This document shows, in pieces, positions 35,344 to 43,487 of a stretch of 64,000 nt of DNA. The DNA is taken from NCBI RefSeq assembly GCF_042427745.1, contig NZ_JBHMFA010000035.1, one strand, 5' to 3'. Source of the stretch: Algibacter miyuki. Its GTDB lineage: Bacteria; Bacteroidota; Bacteroidia; Flavobacteriales; Flavobacteriaceae. The notes beneath the pieces were generated by a model that had not been told where the DNA came from, did not search any database, and saw nothing but the letters and a program-made list of their open reading frames with translations. The first letter of the stretch is position 1. The number at the start of each line of letters is the position of its first letter. A program made the translations under genes and the position numbers.

Positions 35344-37305
35344 TTAAAAATTTTCGGTTCCTGTTTTTAACCAAGTATAATAGGTTTCAACATCTGGGGT
35401 ATAAGCTACTGGAGTTATTAAATTTTCTTCATTATGATCCATTAAAACATAAAATGGTTGTGAATTGGTTTTATATTTTATGGTTTGAAGTTCGCTCCAT
35501 TTTTGTCCGATATATTTTAACTTCTTCCCTGGTTTAAGTTGAGATTCGACAACCTCATCGGCTTCAAGTTTTCTTTTATCATCAACATATAAAGAAATTA
35601 ATACTACATCATTTTTTAAAATATTTAAGACCTTCGGATCGGGCCAAACATTTTGTTCCATTTTTCTACAATTAACGCAAGCCCAACCTGTAAAATCTAA
35701 CATCACAGGTTTACCAACTTTTTTAGCATAGGCCATACCTGTATCATAATCGTCAAAAGCCAAAATATCGTGTGGCGCTAATAAGTGTGCACCTTCAGGT
35801 AAATCGCCATGAGACGCATTACTTCCGCCTGATCCTAATTTAGAAAAGCCAACACCATAAGGCGACTCGCTATAATCTTGAGGTGGCGGAAATGCACTAA
35901 TAATGTTTAAAGGTGCACCCCAAAGTCCAGGAATCATATAAATAGTGAATGTTAAAACAATCAATCCTAAACTTAATCTTCCTACTGAAATGTGCGATAA
36001 TGGTGAATCGTGTGGCAACTGAATTTTTCCGAATAAATAGAATGCTAATGTTCCGAAAATGGCAATCCAAATCGCGATGAATACTTCGCGTTCTATAATA
36101 TGAAGTTGTAAAACTAAATCTGCTTGACTTAAGAATTTAAATGCTAAAGCCAGTTCTAAAAACCCTAAAACTACTTTTACTGTATTTAACCAACCTCCCG
36201 ATTTAGGCAATGAATTTAACCACCCAGGGAAAGCTGCAAATAATGCAAATGGTAGCGCTATTGCTAAAGAAAAACCAAACATACCAATTATTGGAGCCAA
36301 ACCACCTTTGGATGCGGCTTCAACTAATAAGGTTCCTACAATAGGGCCTGTACAAGAAAAAGACACGATAGCTAAGGCTAATGCCATAAAAAAGATACCT
36401 ACAAGTCCGCCTCTATCTGCTTGCGAATCGACTTTATTGGCCCATGAATTTGGTAACATAATTTCAAAAGCACCTAAAAAAGAAACAGCAAAAACAACTA
36501 AAAGAATAAAGAAAATAATATTAAACCATACATTCGTAGCTAATGCATTGAGGGCATCGGCACCAAAAATTCCGGTTACGGCGATACCTAAAAGTAAATA
36601 AATAACGATAATACAAATACCATAAATTATGGCATTTTTAATTCCTGCGGCTTTGTTTTTACTTTGTTTGGTAAAGAAACTCACCGTCATTGGAATCATA
36701 GGAAACACACAAGGTGTTAGTAAAGCTGCAAAACCAGACAAAAAAGCTATAAAAAATATGGCAAAAAGCCCTTTGTTTTCTTCCTGATTTTTTTCCACAT
36801 GAATACTACTATCATTAACCTCATCTTCAACGGCTTCCAGTCTATTTCCTGAATTTTTATGTAATTGAAACGTTAAATCAACTTCTGTTGGAGGTAAACA
36901 CCGCGTATCGTCGCAGACCATAAATTCGACAAATCCAGAAATGGAAGATTTCCCTGCTTCTACTTCAACTTTTTGCTTAAACGTGGCTTTGTTTTCAAAA
37001 AACTTAATTTCCATTCCGAAAACGGGATCATCCACAATATGTCCTTCTTCCTCTTCGGTATTTCCTATAATTTTAAATCCCCCCTCACTATCGTCATAAA
37101 CGAAAGTTGTTGGTATTGGACCATTTTCTGGTACATTCTGCGAATACAAATGCCACCCTCGATCAACGATAGCGGTAGAAATTAAATGGTATTCGGTTTC
37201 TGAAATTTTCTCTACTGAAGTTGTCCATTTTACGGGATCTAGGACTTGCGAATACCCCGTTAATGAAAATATTAAAACACTTAATACTAAAATAAATTGC
37301 TTCAT
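35344..37305 (-). CDS. dsbD: DsbD-type thiol:disulfide interchange protein (copy 2)
   Basis: A 653-residue DsbD with the same architecture as copy 1: alpha domain with VCDDTRC, membrane domain with LLTPCVFPMIP and VSFSCTGPIVGT, and C-terminal WACVNC. I chose ATG 37305, which opens on the signal peptide MKQFILVLSVLIFSLTGYSQ and leaves 14 bases after the upstream stop. The 20-codon longer form would overlap the previous gene. Membrane and thioredoxin domains are nearly identical to copy 1, while the linker after the alpha domain is diverged. It lies directly downstream of a free-standing alpha-type domain gene, so the two may exchange thiols. Confidence 0.93.
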   Translation of the reverse strand: MKQFILVLSVLIFSLTGYSQVLDPVKWTTSVEKISETEYHLISTAIVDRGWHLYSQNVPENGPIPTTFVYDDSEGGFKIIGNTEEEEGHIVDDPVFGMEIKFFENKATFKQKVEVEAGKSSISGFVEFMVCDDTRCLPPTEVDLTFQLHKNSGNRLEAVEDEVNDSSIHVEKNQEENKGLFAIFFIAFLSGFAALLTPCVFPMIPMTVSFFTKQSKNKAAGIKNAIIYGICIIVIYLLLGIAVTGIFGADALNALATNVWFNIIFFILLVVFAVSFLGAFEIMLPNSWANKVDSQADRGGLVGIFFMALALAIVSFSCTGPIVGTLLVEAASKGGLAPIIGMFGFSLAIALPFALFAAFPGWLNSLPKSGGWLNTVKVVLGFLELALAFKFLSQADLVLQLHIIEREVFIAIWIAIFGTLAFYLFGKIQLPHDSPLSHISVGRLSLGLIVLTFTIYMIPGLWGAPLNIISAFPPPQDYSESPYGVGFSKLGSGGSNASHGDLPEGAHLLAPHDILAFDDYDTGMAYAKKVGKPVMLDFTGWACVNCRKMEQNVWPDPKVLNILKNDVVLISLYVDDKRKLEADEVVESQLKPGKKLKYIGQKWSELQTIKYKTNSQPFYVLMDHNEENLITPVAYTPDVETYYTWLKTGTENF

Positions 37306-37319
37306 TATATGATCTCGTT

Positions 37320-37766
37320 TTATTTGATATTGAATATTAAATCTACTTCGGTCGGAGGCAAACATCTACTATCGTCGCAAACCATAAACTCTACTGTTCC
37401 AACTACCTTAAATGGTATATTTTCTTTAATTAAAATACGTTGCTTAAATGAAGTTTTCGTTTCAAAGAACTTAATTTTCATATTAAAAACAGGGTCATTA
37501 ATGACGTGCCCAACGTCCTCCTTGGTATTCCCTTTTTTTAAATAATAGTCGCTACTTTCAAATAAAAATGTAGTTGAAACCGGCCCGCCTTCTGGTACAT
37601 TCTGCGAATACAAATGCCAGTTTTCCTCAATCGTTGCTGTTGCTAACAATTCGTATTCTTTATCCGTTATTTTCTTTACTGATGTAGACCAGTTTACTGG
37701 TTCTAAAACCTGCCCGTTACTCATTGTAAAAACGAATAACGTTAGTAGTAATATAAGATTTTTCAT
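37320..37766 (-). CDS. Free-standing DsbD alpha-domain protein
   Basis: A 148-residue exported protein (signal peptide ending TMSNGQ) that corresponds to only the N-terminal periplasmic domain of DsbD. The redox pair lies in MVCDDSRCLPPTEVD, Cys130 and Cys135, at the same positions as in the full-length copy 1. The frame ends cleanly (FNIK then stop) and the next gene starts 14 bases later with its own signal peptide, so this is a separate gene rather than a frameshifted DsbD. It probably arose by partial duplication of the neighbouring gene. It could relay electrons from the DsbD membrane domain to the TlpA-like lipoproteins encoded upstream, or serve as a soluble thiol acceptor. Confidence 0.85.
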   Translation of the reverse strand: MKNLILLLTLFVFTMSNGQVLEPVNWSTSVKKITDKEYELLATATIEENWHLYSQNVPEGGPVSTTFLFESSDYYLKKGNTKEDVGHVINDPVFNMKIKFFETKTSFKQRILIKENIPFKVVGTVEFMVCDDSRCLPPTEVDLIFNIK

Positions 37767-37778
37767 GTTTTTATTTTT

Positions 37779-37810
37779 TAAAGGGTTGTTATTTACTAAA
37801 CAACCCTTTT
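37779..37810 (+). terminator. Hairpin with T-run on the plus strand, or 5'-leader stem
   Basis: AAAGGGTTGTT (from 37780) pairs with AACAACCCTTT (from 37799) across an 8-base loop, followed on the plus strand by T7. As a classical terminator it points against all nearby genes. On the minus strand it forms a stem 13 bases before the start of the alpha-domain gene, in its likely leader. Its role is unclear. Confidence 0.5.
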
Positions 37811-38012
37811 TTTGAACTCTCTAAATTGTTTTAATATATTTAATGACTAACTCAAATAATTTAAAACTAAACAATAACAGAAAGCTACTTTTTTTATTCA
37901 AGAAACTAAATAGGAATTACAATTTTACTATTTGCCAAATACCTCTTTTTATATTTTAGTCCAAAACATCATAAAAATTAACAACACCTCTAATTCTTAC
38001 AAGTTTTCTCTT

Positions 38013-38909
38013 TTAATCTTTTATGTATTTATTAAGTTGACTTACGGGTATAACTATTTTTGTAACAAGCTGTAAATCTCCTTTTTTACCACCTCCTGTA
38101 TAGTATGGATGGGTAGCACTCACTACACCAACGACTTCACCCGAATCATTAACAACAGGCCCGCCACTAGAACCTATACCGAACTCTGCTGTTATTGAAA
38201 TTTTAGGTTCTGCATTCTTGGAACTTATATATTTTCTAGAAATGATACCTTTAGTCATAAAAAAGGTGTTTTTAAAAGGATGGCCCATTACATATACATC
38301 TTCGCCAATAAGTTCCGTTTCGGCCAACGGTAGTGCTTTTAATTTCTCGCCATTTGTTTCAATTTTAATAATCGCTAAATCATTAGATTTACTTGCAGAC
38401 AAAATTTCTGTAACAACATAAACGGTTCCATCTTGAGTTACTGCAAAAATACCTCCATTATCATCCCCCGACTCAGGATTAATAACATGATAATTGGTTA
38501 CAATTATACCATCTTCATGAATTACAAAACCTGATGCCGAGCTTAAATGTACATTTGGACACTTATCACATAAATAAGACGTTCCTATAAATACTGTTCT
38601 GTCCTGTAGATAGTAATACATTTGATTACCCGTTTTTTTATCTAGCTTAGTATGTGTTATCTCAACCCCCGAATTGGCTTCAAAGTTTTTAACTTTGTCT
38701 TTTTGAAGTTTTTTATAAGTTGTGTGCTTATTAGCTAACACTATTTTTTCTACTTCTTTATTTGCGGCATCTATAAACGCTGAACCGTTTTCAACTTCAT
38801 CTCCCGATATAACAACTCGTGTGCCTTTTTCTTTAGTAGTTGTTTTACTAGGATTACAACAGCAAAGTGATAATGATAATGATAAAAATATGATATAATT
38901 AATTTTCAT
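38013..38909 (-). CDS. Trypsin-like serine protease lipoprotein
   Basis: A 298-residue protein with a signal ending in a cysteine cluster (SLSLCCCN, one of Cys16-18 lipidated). The DegP/S1C-type triad is present: His141 in TNYHVINP, Asp177 in SNDLAIIK and Ser248 in GIGSSGGPVV. No PDZ domain follows, so it is a minimal chymotrypsin-fold protease. An extra CDKC pair at 114-117 precedes the catalytic His and could form a disulfide or react with the surrounding thiol-redox proteins. It lies between the three TlpA-like genes and the DsbD genes, with gaps of about 250 bases on each side. It may process the imported cargo or trim exported proteins; the target is unknown. Confidence 0.85.
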   Translation of the reverse strand: MKINYIIFLSLSLSLCCCNPSKTTTKEKGTRVVISGDEVENGSAFIDAANKEVEKIVLANKHTTYKKLQKDKVKNFEANSGVEITHTKLDKKTGNQMYYYLQDRTVFIGTSYLCDKCPNVHLSSASGFVIHEDGIIVTNYHVINPESGDDNGGIFAVTQDGTVYVVTEILSASKSNDLAIIKIETNGEKLKALPLAETELIGEDVYVMGHPFKNTFFMTKGIISRKYISSKNAEPKISITAEFGIGSSGGPVVNDSGEVVGVVSATHPYYTGGGKKGDLQLVTKIVIPVSQLNKYIKD

Positions 38910-39050
38910 TTTTTTTGTATTAATAAGATTTTTCTAATGTTTTTTTATGGTTAGCATTATTAATATAGAAAAAAATATTTCATGTGTTTTTTCAAATTAT
39001 GAGATCTTTTTTATTTCAAATTAACATAGAAGAGTCCCTTCTTAAACAAA

Positions 39051-39081
39051 TTAAAAAGAGGCTATTTTATAATTCTCTTTT
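39051..39081 (-). terminator. Weak terminator after the TlpA-like trio
   Basis: On the minus strand AAAAGAG (39081-39075) pairs with CTCTTTT (39060-39054) over a 14-base loop, then TTAATTT follows. It lies about 95 bases past the last TlpA-like stop. The stem is AT-rich and the T-run short, so termination may be partial. Confidence 0.35.
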
Positions 39082-39175
39082 CTTAACTTTGATTAAGACT
39101 AATTCAAAAATTTTATACTAACAAAATAGTTAAGAGGGATTTAACTACAAAAACATGTTTTAATTGATGTGAATA

Positions 39176-40549
39176 TTAAATTTTAAGTCCTTCAAACAAT
39201 GAGATTAATTCTGGGTTCGATGGTCTTGGAGCATTCGCATTTACAATATTTCCTGAAGGATCTAATAAAATAAATTTAGGAATACCGTTAATAACATAAT
39301 CTTTAATAAACTGAGATTGAAATTCATTGTCTGCAAACAATTGAATACCTCCAAGCTCCTTTTCTTTAATCATCGTTTTCCATTTTTCATAGCTTTTTTC
39401 TCTATCTACAGAAATACTTATAAATTCTATGTTTTTACCATGATATTGTTTTTCAACTTTTTTAAGTGAAGGTATCTCCCCTATGCAAGGACCACACCAA
39501 GTTGCCCAAACATCGATGTAAACGTATTTTCCTTTTAAATCATCTAAAGACGTTGTTCCTCCAGCATAATTTATATAGTTTTCAAATTTAGGAGACGGTT
39601 TTCCTGTTTGAACTTTCTTTAATTTTTCATAAGATTCAGTTAAGCTCGCTTTTTCTTCTTCGTTCGTAGAACCAGACATAAAAAGATTGTAATACTCGTC
39701 AAGATGCTCTGTTCTAGTAATACTAGCTATCGTTGTACTTAACAAATCATTTTTAATACTTTGGTTTTCAATAGAGGAAAAAGCTTTTAAATTGGCTATA
39801 TCGTTAGAAATATTTTCAGATTCTTTAATTTCAGCGGCCTTATTCCTGTAATGCATACCTACTAGAGATTTATAGGCTCTAGAATTTTTATAATCTTCTT
39901 CGTTATTATAATCAATATCGTCCAAATCACTTAAGAAATCTGAAGACACTTTAAAATCTTTTTTCTTTGTATAACGTGCGTGAGAATATTCAAAGTTAGC
40001 TATTTTATTAAGGTAGGTGTATTTTATATCTTTTTGCTGTGCTACTCTAAAACTTTCAGGAATACCCTTTGTGTCTCTTAATAGTTCGTTAAGAGAAGTA
40101 ATTATAGTATTCATTTTATCTTTAAATACATCTTGCTCCAAAGTATAGACGTTCTCAGTACCCTCTAACTCTTTTGCTTTTTTAGCTCTAGCTCTTAAGA
40201 AGTTATTTTCTCCTGCACCATTTCCGCTTACGGCAACAGTACTGTCTAATGCTTTTGAATCTGCATTCATAGTTAAATTATACCCATTTTCTAAATGAAT
40301 ATTGGTTCGCATTTTATTATAAATTAATTGATACATTCCTTCTTTACCTCGAATGGTATCTTTAAAAGATCCATCGCTAGCAACTAGTATTGTATCTTTA
40401 AATGTGCGATCATTAAAACTTAATACAATTATTTTGTCATCATTATTGTTTAGTAACTTACCTGAAAACAGAGCGTAATCTACAGGTGCTTTTGCCTTAC
40501 AAGAAAGCGCGAATATTGCGATTCCTGTTATAAATAGTAATTTTTTCAT
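39176..40549 (-). CDS. TlpA-like thioredoxin lipoprotein (third of tandem trio)
   Basis: A 457-residue lipoprotein (lipobox FALSC, Cys17) with a DUF4369-like N-terminal beta domain (DYALFSGKLLNNNDDK), a long helical middle (about 110-310) and a C-terminal TlpA domain: WATWCGPC with Cys352/Cys355 and cis-Pro segment GIPKFILLD. Its C-terminal half resembles the TlpA-like protein at 27820-28821 more than its immediate neighbours (EKWKTMI and KELGGIQLFA). Expected role: an exported disulfide reductase fed by DsbD. It follows the second trio member by 29 bases. It is the most diverged of the three, suggesting different partners. Confidence 0.9.
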   Translation of the reverse strand: MKKLLFITGIAIFALSCKAKAPVDYALFSGKLLNNNDDKIIVLSFNDRTFKDTILVASDGSFKDTIRGKEGMYQLIYNKMRTNIHLENGYNLTMNADSKALDSTVAVSGNGAGENNFLRARAKKAKELEGTENVYTLEQDVFKDKMNTIITSLNELLRDTKGIPESFRVAQQKDIKYTYLNKIANFEYSHARYTKKKDFKVSSDFLSDLDDIDYNNEEDYKNSRAYKSLVGMHYRNKAAEIKESENISNDIANLKAFSSIENQSIKNDLLSTTIASITRTEHLDEYYNLFMSGSTNEEEKASLTESYEKLKKVQTGKPSPKFENYINYAGGTTSLDDLKGKYVYIDVWATWCGPCIGEIPSLKKVEKQYHGKNIEFISISVDREKSYEKWKTMIKEKELGGIQLFADNEFQSQFIKDYVINGIPKFILLDPSGNIVNANAPRPSNPELISLFEGLKI

Positions 40550-40578
40550 ACGATTAGTTGTTGTTTTTAATGGTATAA

Positions 40579-41970
40579 TTAAATACCTAATTCATTAAAT
40601 AAGGTTATTAATTCTTCTTTTGAAGGTCGTGGTGCATTCCATGATACAATGTTTCCTTTTGGATCTAACAAAATGAAACGTGGGATACTGTTAATTTTAT
40701 AAGCTTTAATAAAATCGGTACTCCAATCTTTATCTGCTAGTAATTGAACACCTCCTAATGCTTTATCTGCAATCATTTTACTCCAAGCTTCTCGTTTATC
40801 TTGTGTGTCTATAGAAATACTTACAAACTCAATATTTTTACCGTGATATTGCTTTTCAATTTTTTTAAGCGCAGGAACCTCAGCTAAACAAGGTCCACAC
40901 CAAGTTGCCCAAACATCGATATATACATGCTTGCCTTTAAAATCACTTAATGAACTTGTTCCTCCTGCGTTGTTTACATAATCTGTAAAAACAGGAGAAG
41001 GTGCTCCTTTAGATAATTTCTTTAAGTCATCATACTTTTTAGTGAAAACTTTATTATTCTCTGTTGAAGTAGAAACAGCCATGAAAGTTCTATAATACGC
41101 ATCCATATCATCGGTATAAGCTATATCGTATTTTGATGCCGCCTCTAATAAATCATTTTTTATATAATCATTTGGAATTTCTCCAAACACTTTAAGCTTA
41201 GCTAAATATTTATCAATTCCCTCTTTATCTGCCAAATCAACTGCTTTCAGCACAAAATATTCTTTAACTAATTCATCATACCAACCTCTATGCTTATAAG
41301 CTTCTTCGTTAGTAAAATCTACTCCTTCTAGTGGTTTAAGAAATTCCTTTGAAACTCTAAAATCAGGCTGTTTTAGGTTTCTCCCGTGTCTTCCTTGATA
41401 CCGCACTAAAGATAATAGATAGTAATTATTCAATTGCTCACGCTCAAATTGAGCAAACTCGCTAGGCAAATCCGGAAAGCTATCTAAATATTTTATAAGA
41501 TTTTCTTTAATCATGCTGGCTTTAGCACTAAAATCAGATTCGTTTAGACTATTAAACTCCTCAAAATCACCTCTTAGGCGGTCTCTTCGACTATCTTCTG
41601 TCAACAAATATTTAGAAGCATTAGAATCTGGCCCAGTCAATACCGAGGTGCTTCTCATATCTTTACCGTCTGTGGTAAGGTTATACTCCCCGCCATTGGC
41701 TAAGTAAATATCAATTCTGTTCATGCCTTTACCACTAAACCTGTAGGTGCCTGTTCCTGAAAATATGGTGTCGCAAATAAAAGCCCCATCCTCTGCTGTT
41801 TTAACAGTAAATCTACCTTTAGCATCTTTATGAGATAATCTAAATTCTTTAGATGGAGCGTCTAAAATGGTTCCAGATAACAAAATATAATCTTTAGGAG
41901 CTTCCTCTTTGCAGGATATTATTGTTAATACAAAGCTTAATACACAAATTATGTTTTTCATGTTTTTCAT
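40579..41970 (-). CDS. TlpA-like thioredoxin lipoprotein (second of tandem trio)
   Basis: A 463-residue lipoprotein (lipobox TIISC, Cys20; a second ATG three codons in is also possible). It has the DUF4369-like beta domain (DYILLSGTILDAPSKEFRL), the helical middle with FNSLNESDFSAKASMIKE, and the TlpA domain with WATWCGPC (Cys358/Cys361) and SIPRFILLDPKG. It is a close paralogue of the gene at 41981-43354, sharing GTILxxPSKEFRL, the linker NAGGTSSLSDF and CLAEVPAL, and clearly arose by tandem duplication. The genes are 10 bases apart, so they are co-transcribed. The conserved middle domain probably binds a partner or cargo; it is not a domain I can name. Confidence 0.9.
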   Translation of the reverse strand: MKNMKNIICVLSFVLTIISCKEEAPKDYILLSGTILDAPSKEFRLSHKDAKGRFTVKTAEDGAFICDTIFSGTGTYRFSGKGMNRIDIYLANGGEYNLTTDGKDMRSTSVLTGPDSNASKYLLTEDSRRDRLRGDFEEFNSLNESDFSAKASMIKENLIKYLDSFPDLPSEFAQFEREQLNNYYLLSLVRYQGRHGRNLKQPDFRVSKEFLKPLEGVDFTNEEAYKHRGWYDELVKEYFVLKAVDLADKEGIDKYLAKLKVFGEIPNDYIKNDLLEAASKYDIAYTDDMDAYYRTFMAVSTSTENNKVFTKKYDDLKKLSKGAPSPVFTDYVNNAGGTSSLSDFKGKHVYIDVWATWCGPCLAEVPALKKIEKQYHGKNIEFVSISIDTQDKREAWSKMIADKALGGVQLLADKDWSTDFIKAYKINSIPRFILLDPKGNIVSWNAPRPSKEELITLFNELGI

Positions 41971-41980
41971 TTTTTTTGTT

Positions 41981-43354
41981 CTAAATACCTACTTCATTAA
42001 ACAAGGTTATTAATTCAGTTTTAGAAGGTCGTGGCGCATTTGAACTAACAATTTTGCCATCAGGGTCTATTAAGATAAAACGTGGTATACCACTAATTTG
42101 GTAAGCTGTAACAAAATCGCTTTTCCAATCTTTGTCCGCTATTAATTGCACACCTCCTAAGCTTTTATCTGTCACCATTTTTCTCCAAGCATCACGTTTA
42201 TTTTCTGTATCTATAGAAAGACTTACAAATTCTATGTTTTTCCCATGGTATTGTTTCTCAACTTTTTGAAGTGCAGGAACCTCAGCTAAACAAGGCCCGC
42301 ACCAGGTTGCCCAAACATCGATATAGACGTATTTCCCTGCAAAATCACTTAAAGAAGATGTTCCGCCAGCATGATTAACGTAATCTGTAAATGTTGGAGA
42401 CATTGCCCCTTTACTCAATTTTTTTAAAGCTTCATACTTTTCAGTAATATTTTTATTGTTTGTTGTTGAAGTAGAAACAGAAATATAAGTGTTATAATAT
42501 TCCTCAAGGTTGTTTGTATACGTTATACCTCCTTTAGCGGCACTCATTAGTAAATCATTCTTTATAAAATCGTTAGGAATTGCTCCAAACACTTTTAGTT
42601 TAGCCAAGTGTGCATCTATCTCTTCATTTTTCGCTAATTGATTAGCTTTTCTATTAAAGTGCTCATTTACTAATTTAGTATAAGAAGCTCTACCTCTATA
42701 AGCTTCTTCGTTTAGATAATCTACCTTTTTTAATTCTTCCAAAAAACTCTCAGACACCTTGAAATCTGGATTTTCAGTATATCTTTTATGTGAGTTCTCA
42801 TACTTAATTAACGTTAAAAGATGATAGTTATATAACTCTTCACGTTCAGCTTCAACAAATTCTTTAGGAATATTTGCAAAACTATCTAAATAAGCAAGAA
42901 GACTTTCTTTAATCATTTTTTCTTTAGCTCTAAAGTCAGATTCGTTTAATGAATTAAATTCAGCATAATCTCCTCTTACTTTAATGATGTTATTTATTTT
43001 TGTCATTAAATAATTAGAAGCATCAGGGTCTGTTCCCGCTAATTTGACTGTGTTTTTGAAGTTTTTTCCATCTGCGGTTAAATTATATTCTCCGCCATTG
43101 GTTAAATAAAGATCAGCCCTGCTTCTAGGATCAAAAAAGATATAACGACCAGTTCCAGAGGTTATAGTATCAGAAAATGTTCCGTCTTCTGCTATTGTAA
43201 TAATGTTTGAACCTCCCTTACCTCCAAGTCTAAATTCTTTAGATGGCGAATTTAAAATGGTTCCAGACAATAATATATAATCTTTAGTTTGTTTTTTTTC
43301 TTTGCAAGACGTTAGGCATAACGTTAAAAGCAATAGAGCTATACTTTGTTTCAT
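41981..43354 (-). CDS. TlpA-like thioredoxin lipoprotein (first of tandem trio)
   Basis: A 457-residue lipoprotein (lipobox CLTSC, Cys17) with the same three-part build as the next gene: beta domain DYILLSGTILNSPSKEFRL, helical middle and TlpA domain with WATWCGPC (Cys352/Cys355) and GIPRFILIDPDG. It is the first gene after the hairpin that follows the DUF4465 gene, and 10 bases separate it from the second trio member. All redox residues are kept, so all three copies should be active. The role is inferred as reducing disulfides, or protecting thiols, in the cargo or components of the SusCD system upstream. Confidence 0.9.
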   Translation of the reverse strand: MKQSIALLLLTLCLTSCKEKKQTKDYILLSGTILNSPSKEFRLGGKGGSNIITIAEDGTFSDTITSGTGRYIFFDPRSRADLYLTNGGEYNLTADGKNFKNTVKLAGTDPDASNYLMTKINNIIKVRGDYAEFNSLNESDFRAKEKMIKESLLAYLDSFANIPKEFVEAEREELYNYHLLTLIKYENSHKRYTENPDFKVSESFLEELKKVDYLNEEAYRGRASYTKLVNEHFNRKANQLAKNEEIDAHLAKLKVFGAIPNDFIKNDLLMSAAKGGITYTNNLEEYYNTYISVSTSTTNNKNITEKYEALKKLSKGAMSPTFTDYVNHAGGTSSLSDFAGKYVYIDVWATWCGPCLAEVPALQKVEKQYHGKNIEFVSLSIDTENKRDAWRKMVTDKSLGGVQLIADKDWKSDFVTAYQISGIPRFILIDPDGKIVSSNAPRPSKTELITLFNEVGI

Positions 43355-43441
43355 TTTTTATTTTTTTAGCAATAAAAGTCTGTTTATACTGAAATTTCTG
43401 CTCGAGATAACGTTAAGTTAAATTTCAATAAGAGTTTTATA

Positions 43442-43465
43442 AAACGGGAAAATTAATTCCCGTTT
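43442..43465 (-). terminator. Hairpin between DUF4465 and TlpA-like genes
   Basis: A perfect 9-base-pair stem (AAACGGGAA / TTCCCGTTT) with a 6-base loop lies 22 bases past the DUF4465 stop on the minus strand and is followed by a short T stretch and TATAAAAC. It probably lowers transcription into the TlpA-like genes relative to susCD, as the hairpin after the other susD seems to do. Confidence 0.6.
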
Positions 43466-43487
43466 ATATATTTATGTTATCTTTTTT

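Noticed and set aside
37306..37365. 20-codon extension of dsbD copy 2
   Set aside because: It overlaps the alpha-domain gene and places a charged stretch before the signal peptide.
26241..37766. Duplicated dsbD/PLP genes as a composite mobile element
   Set aside because: No transposase, terminal inverted repeats or target duplications are visible at the borders; local duplication explains the pattern.
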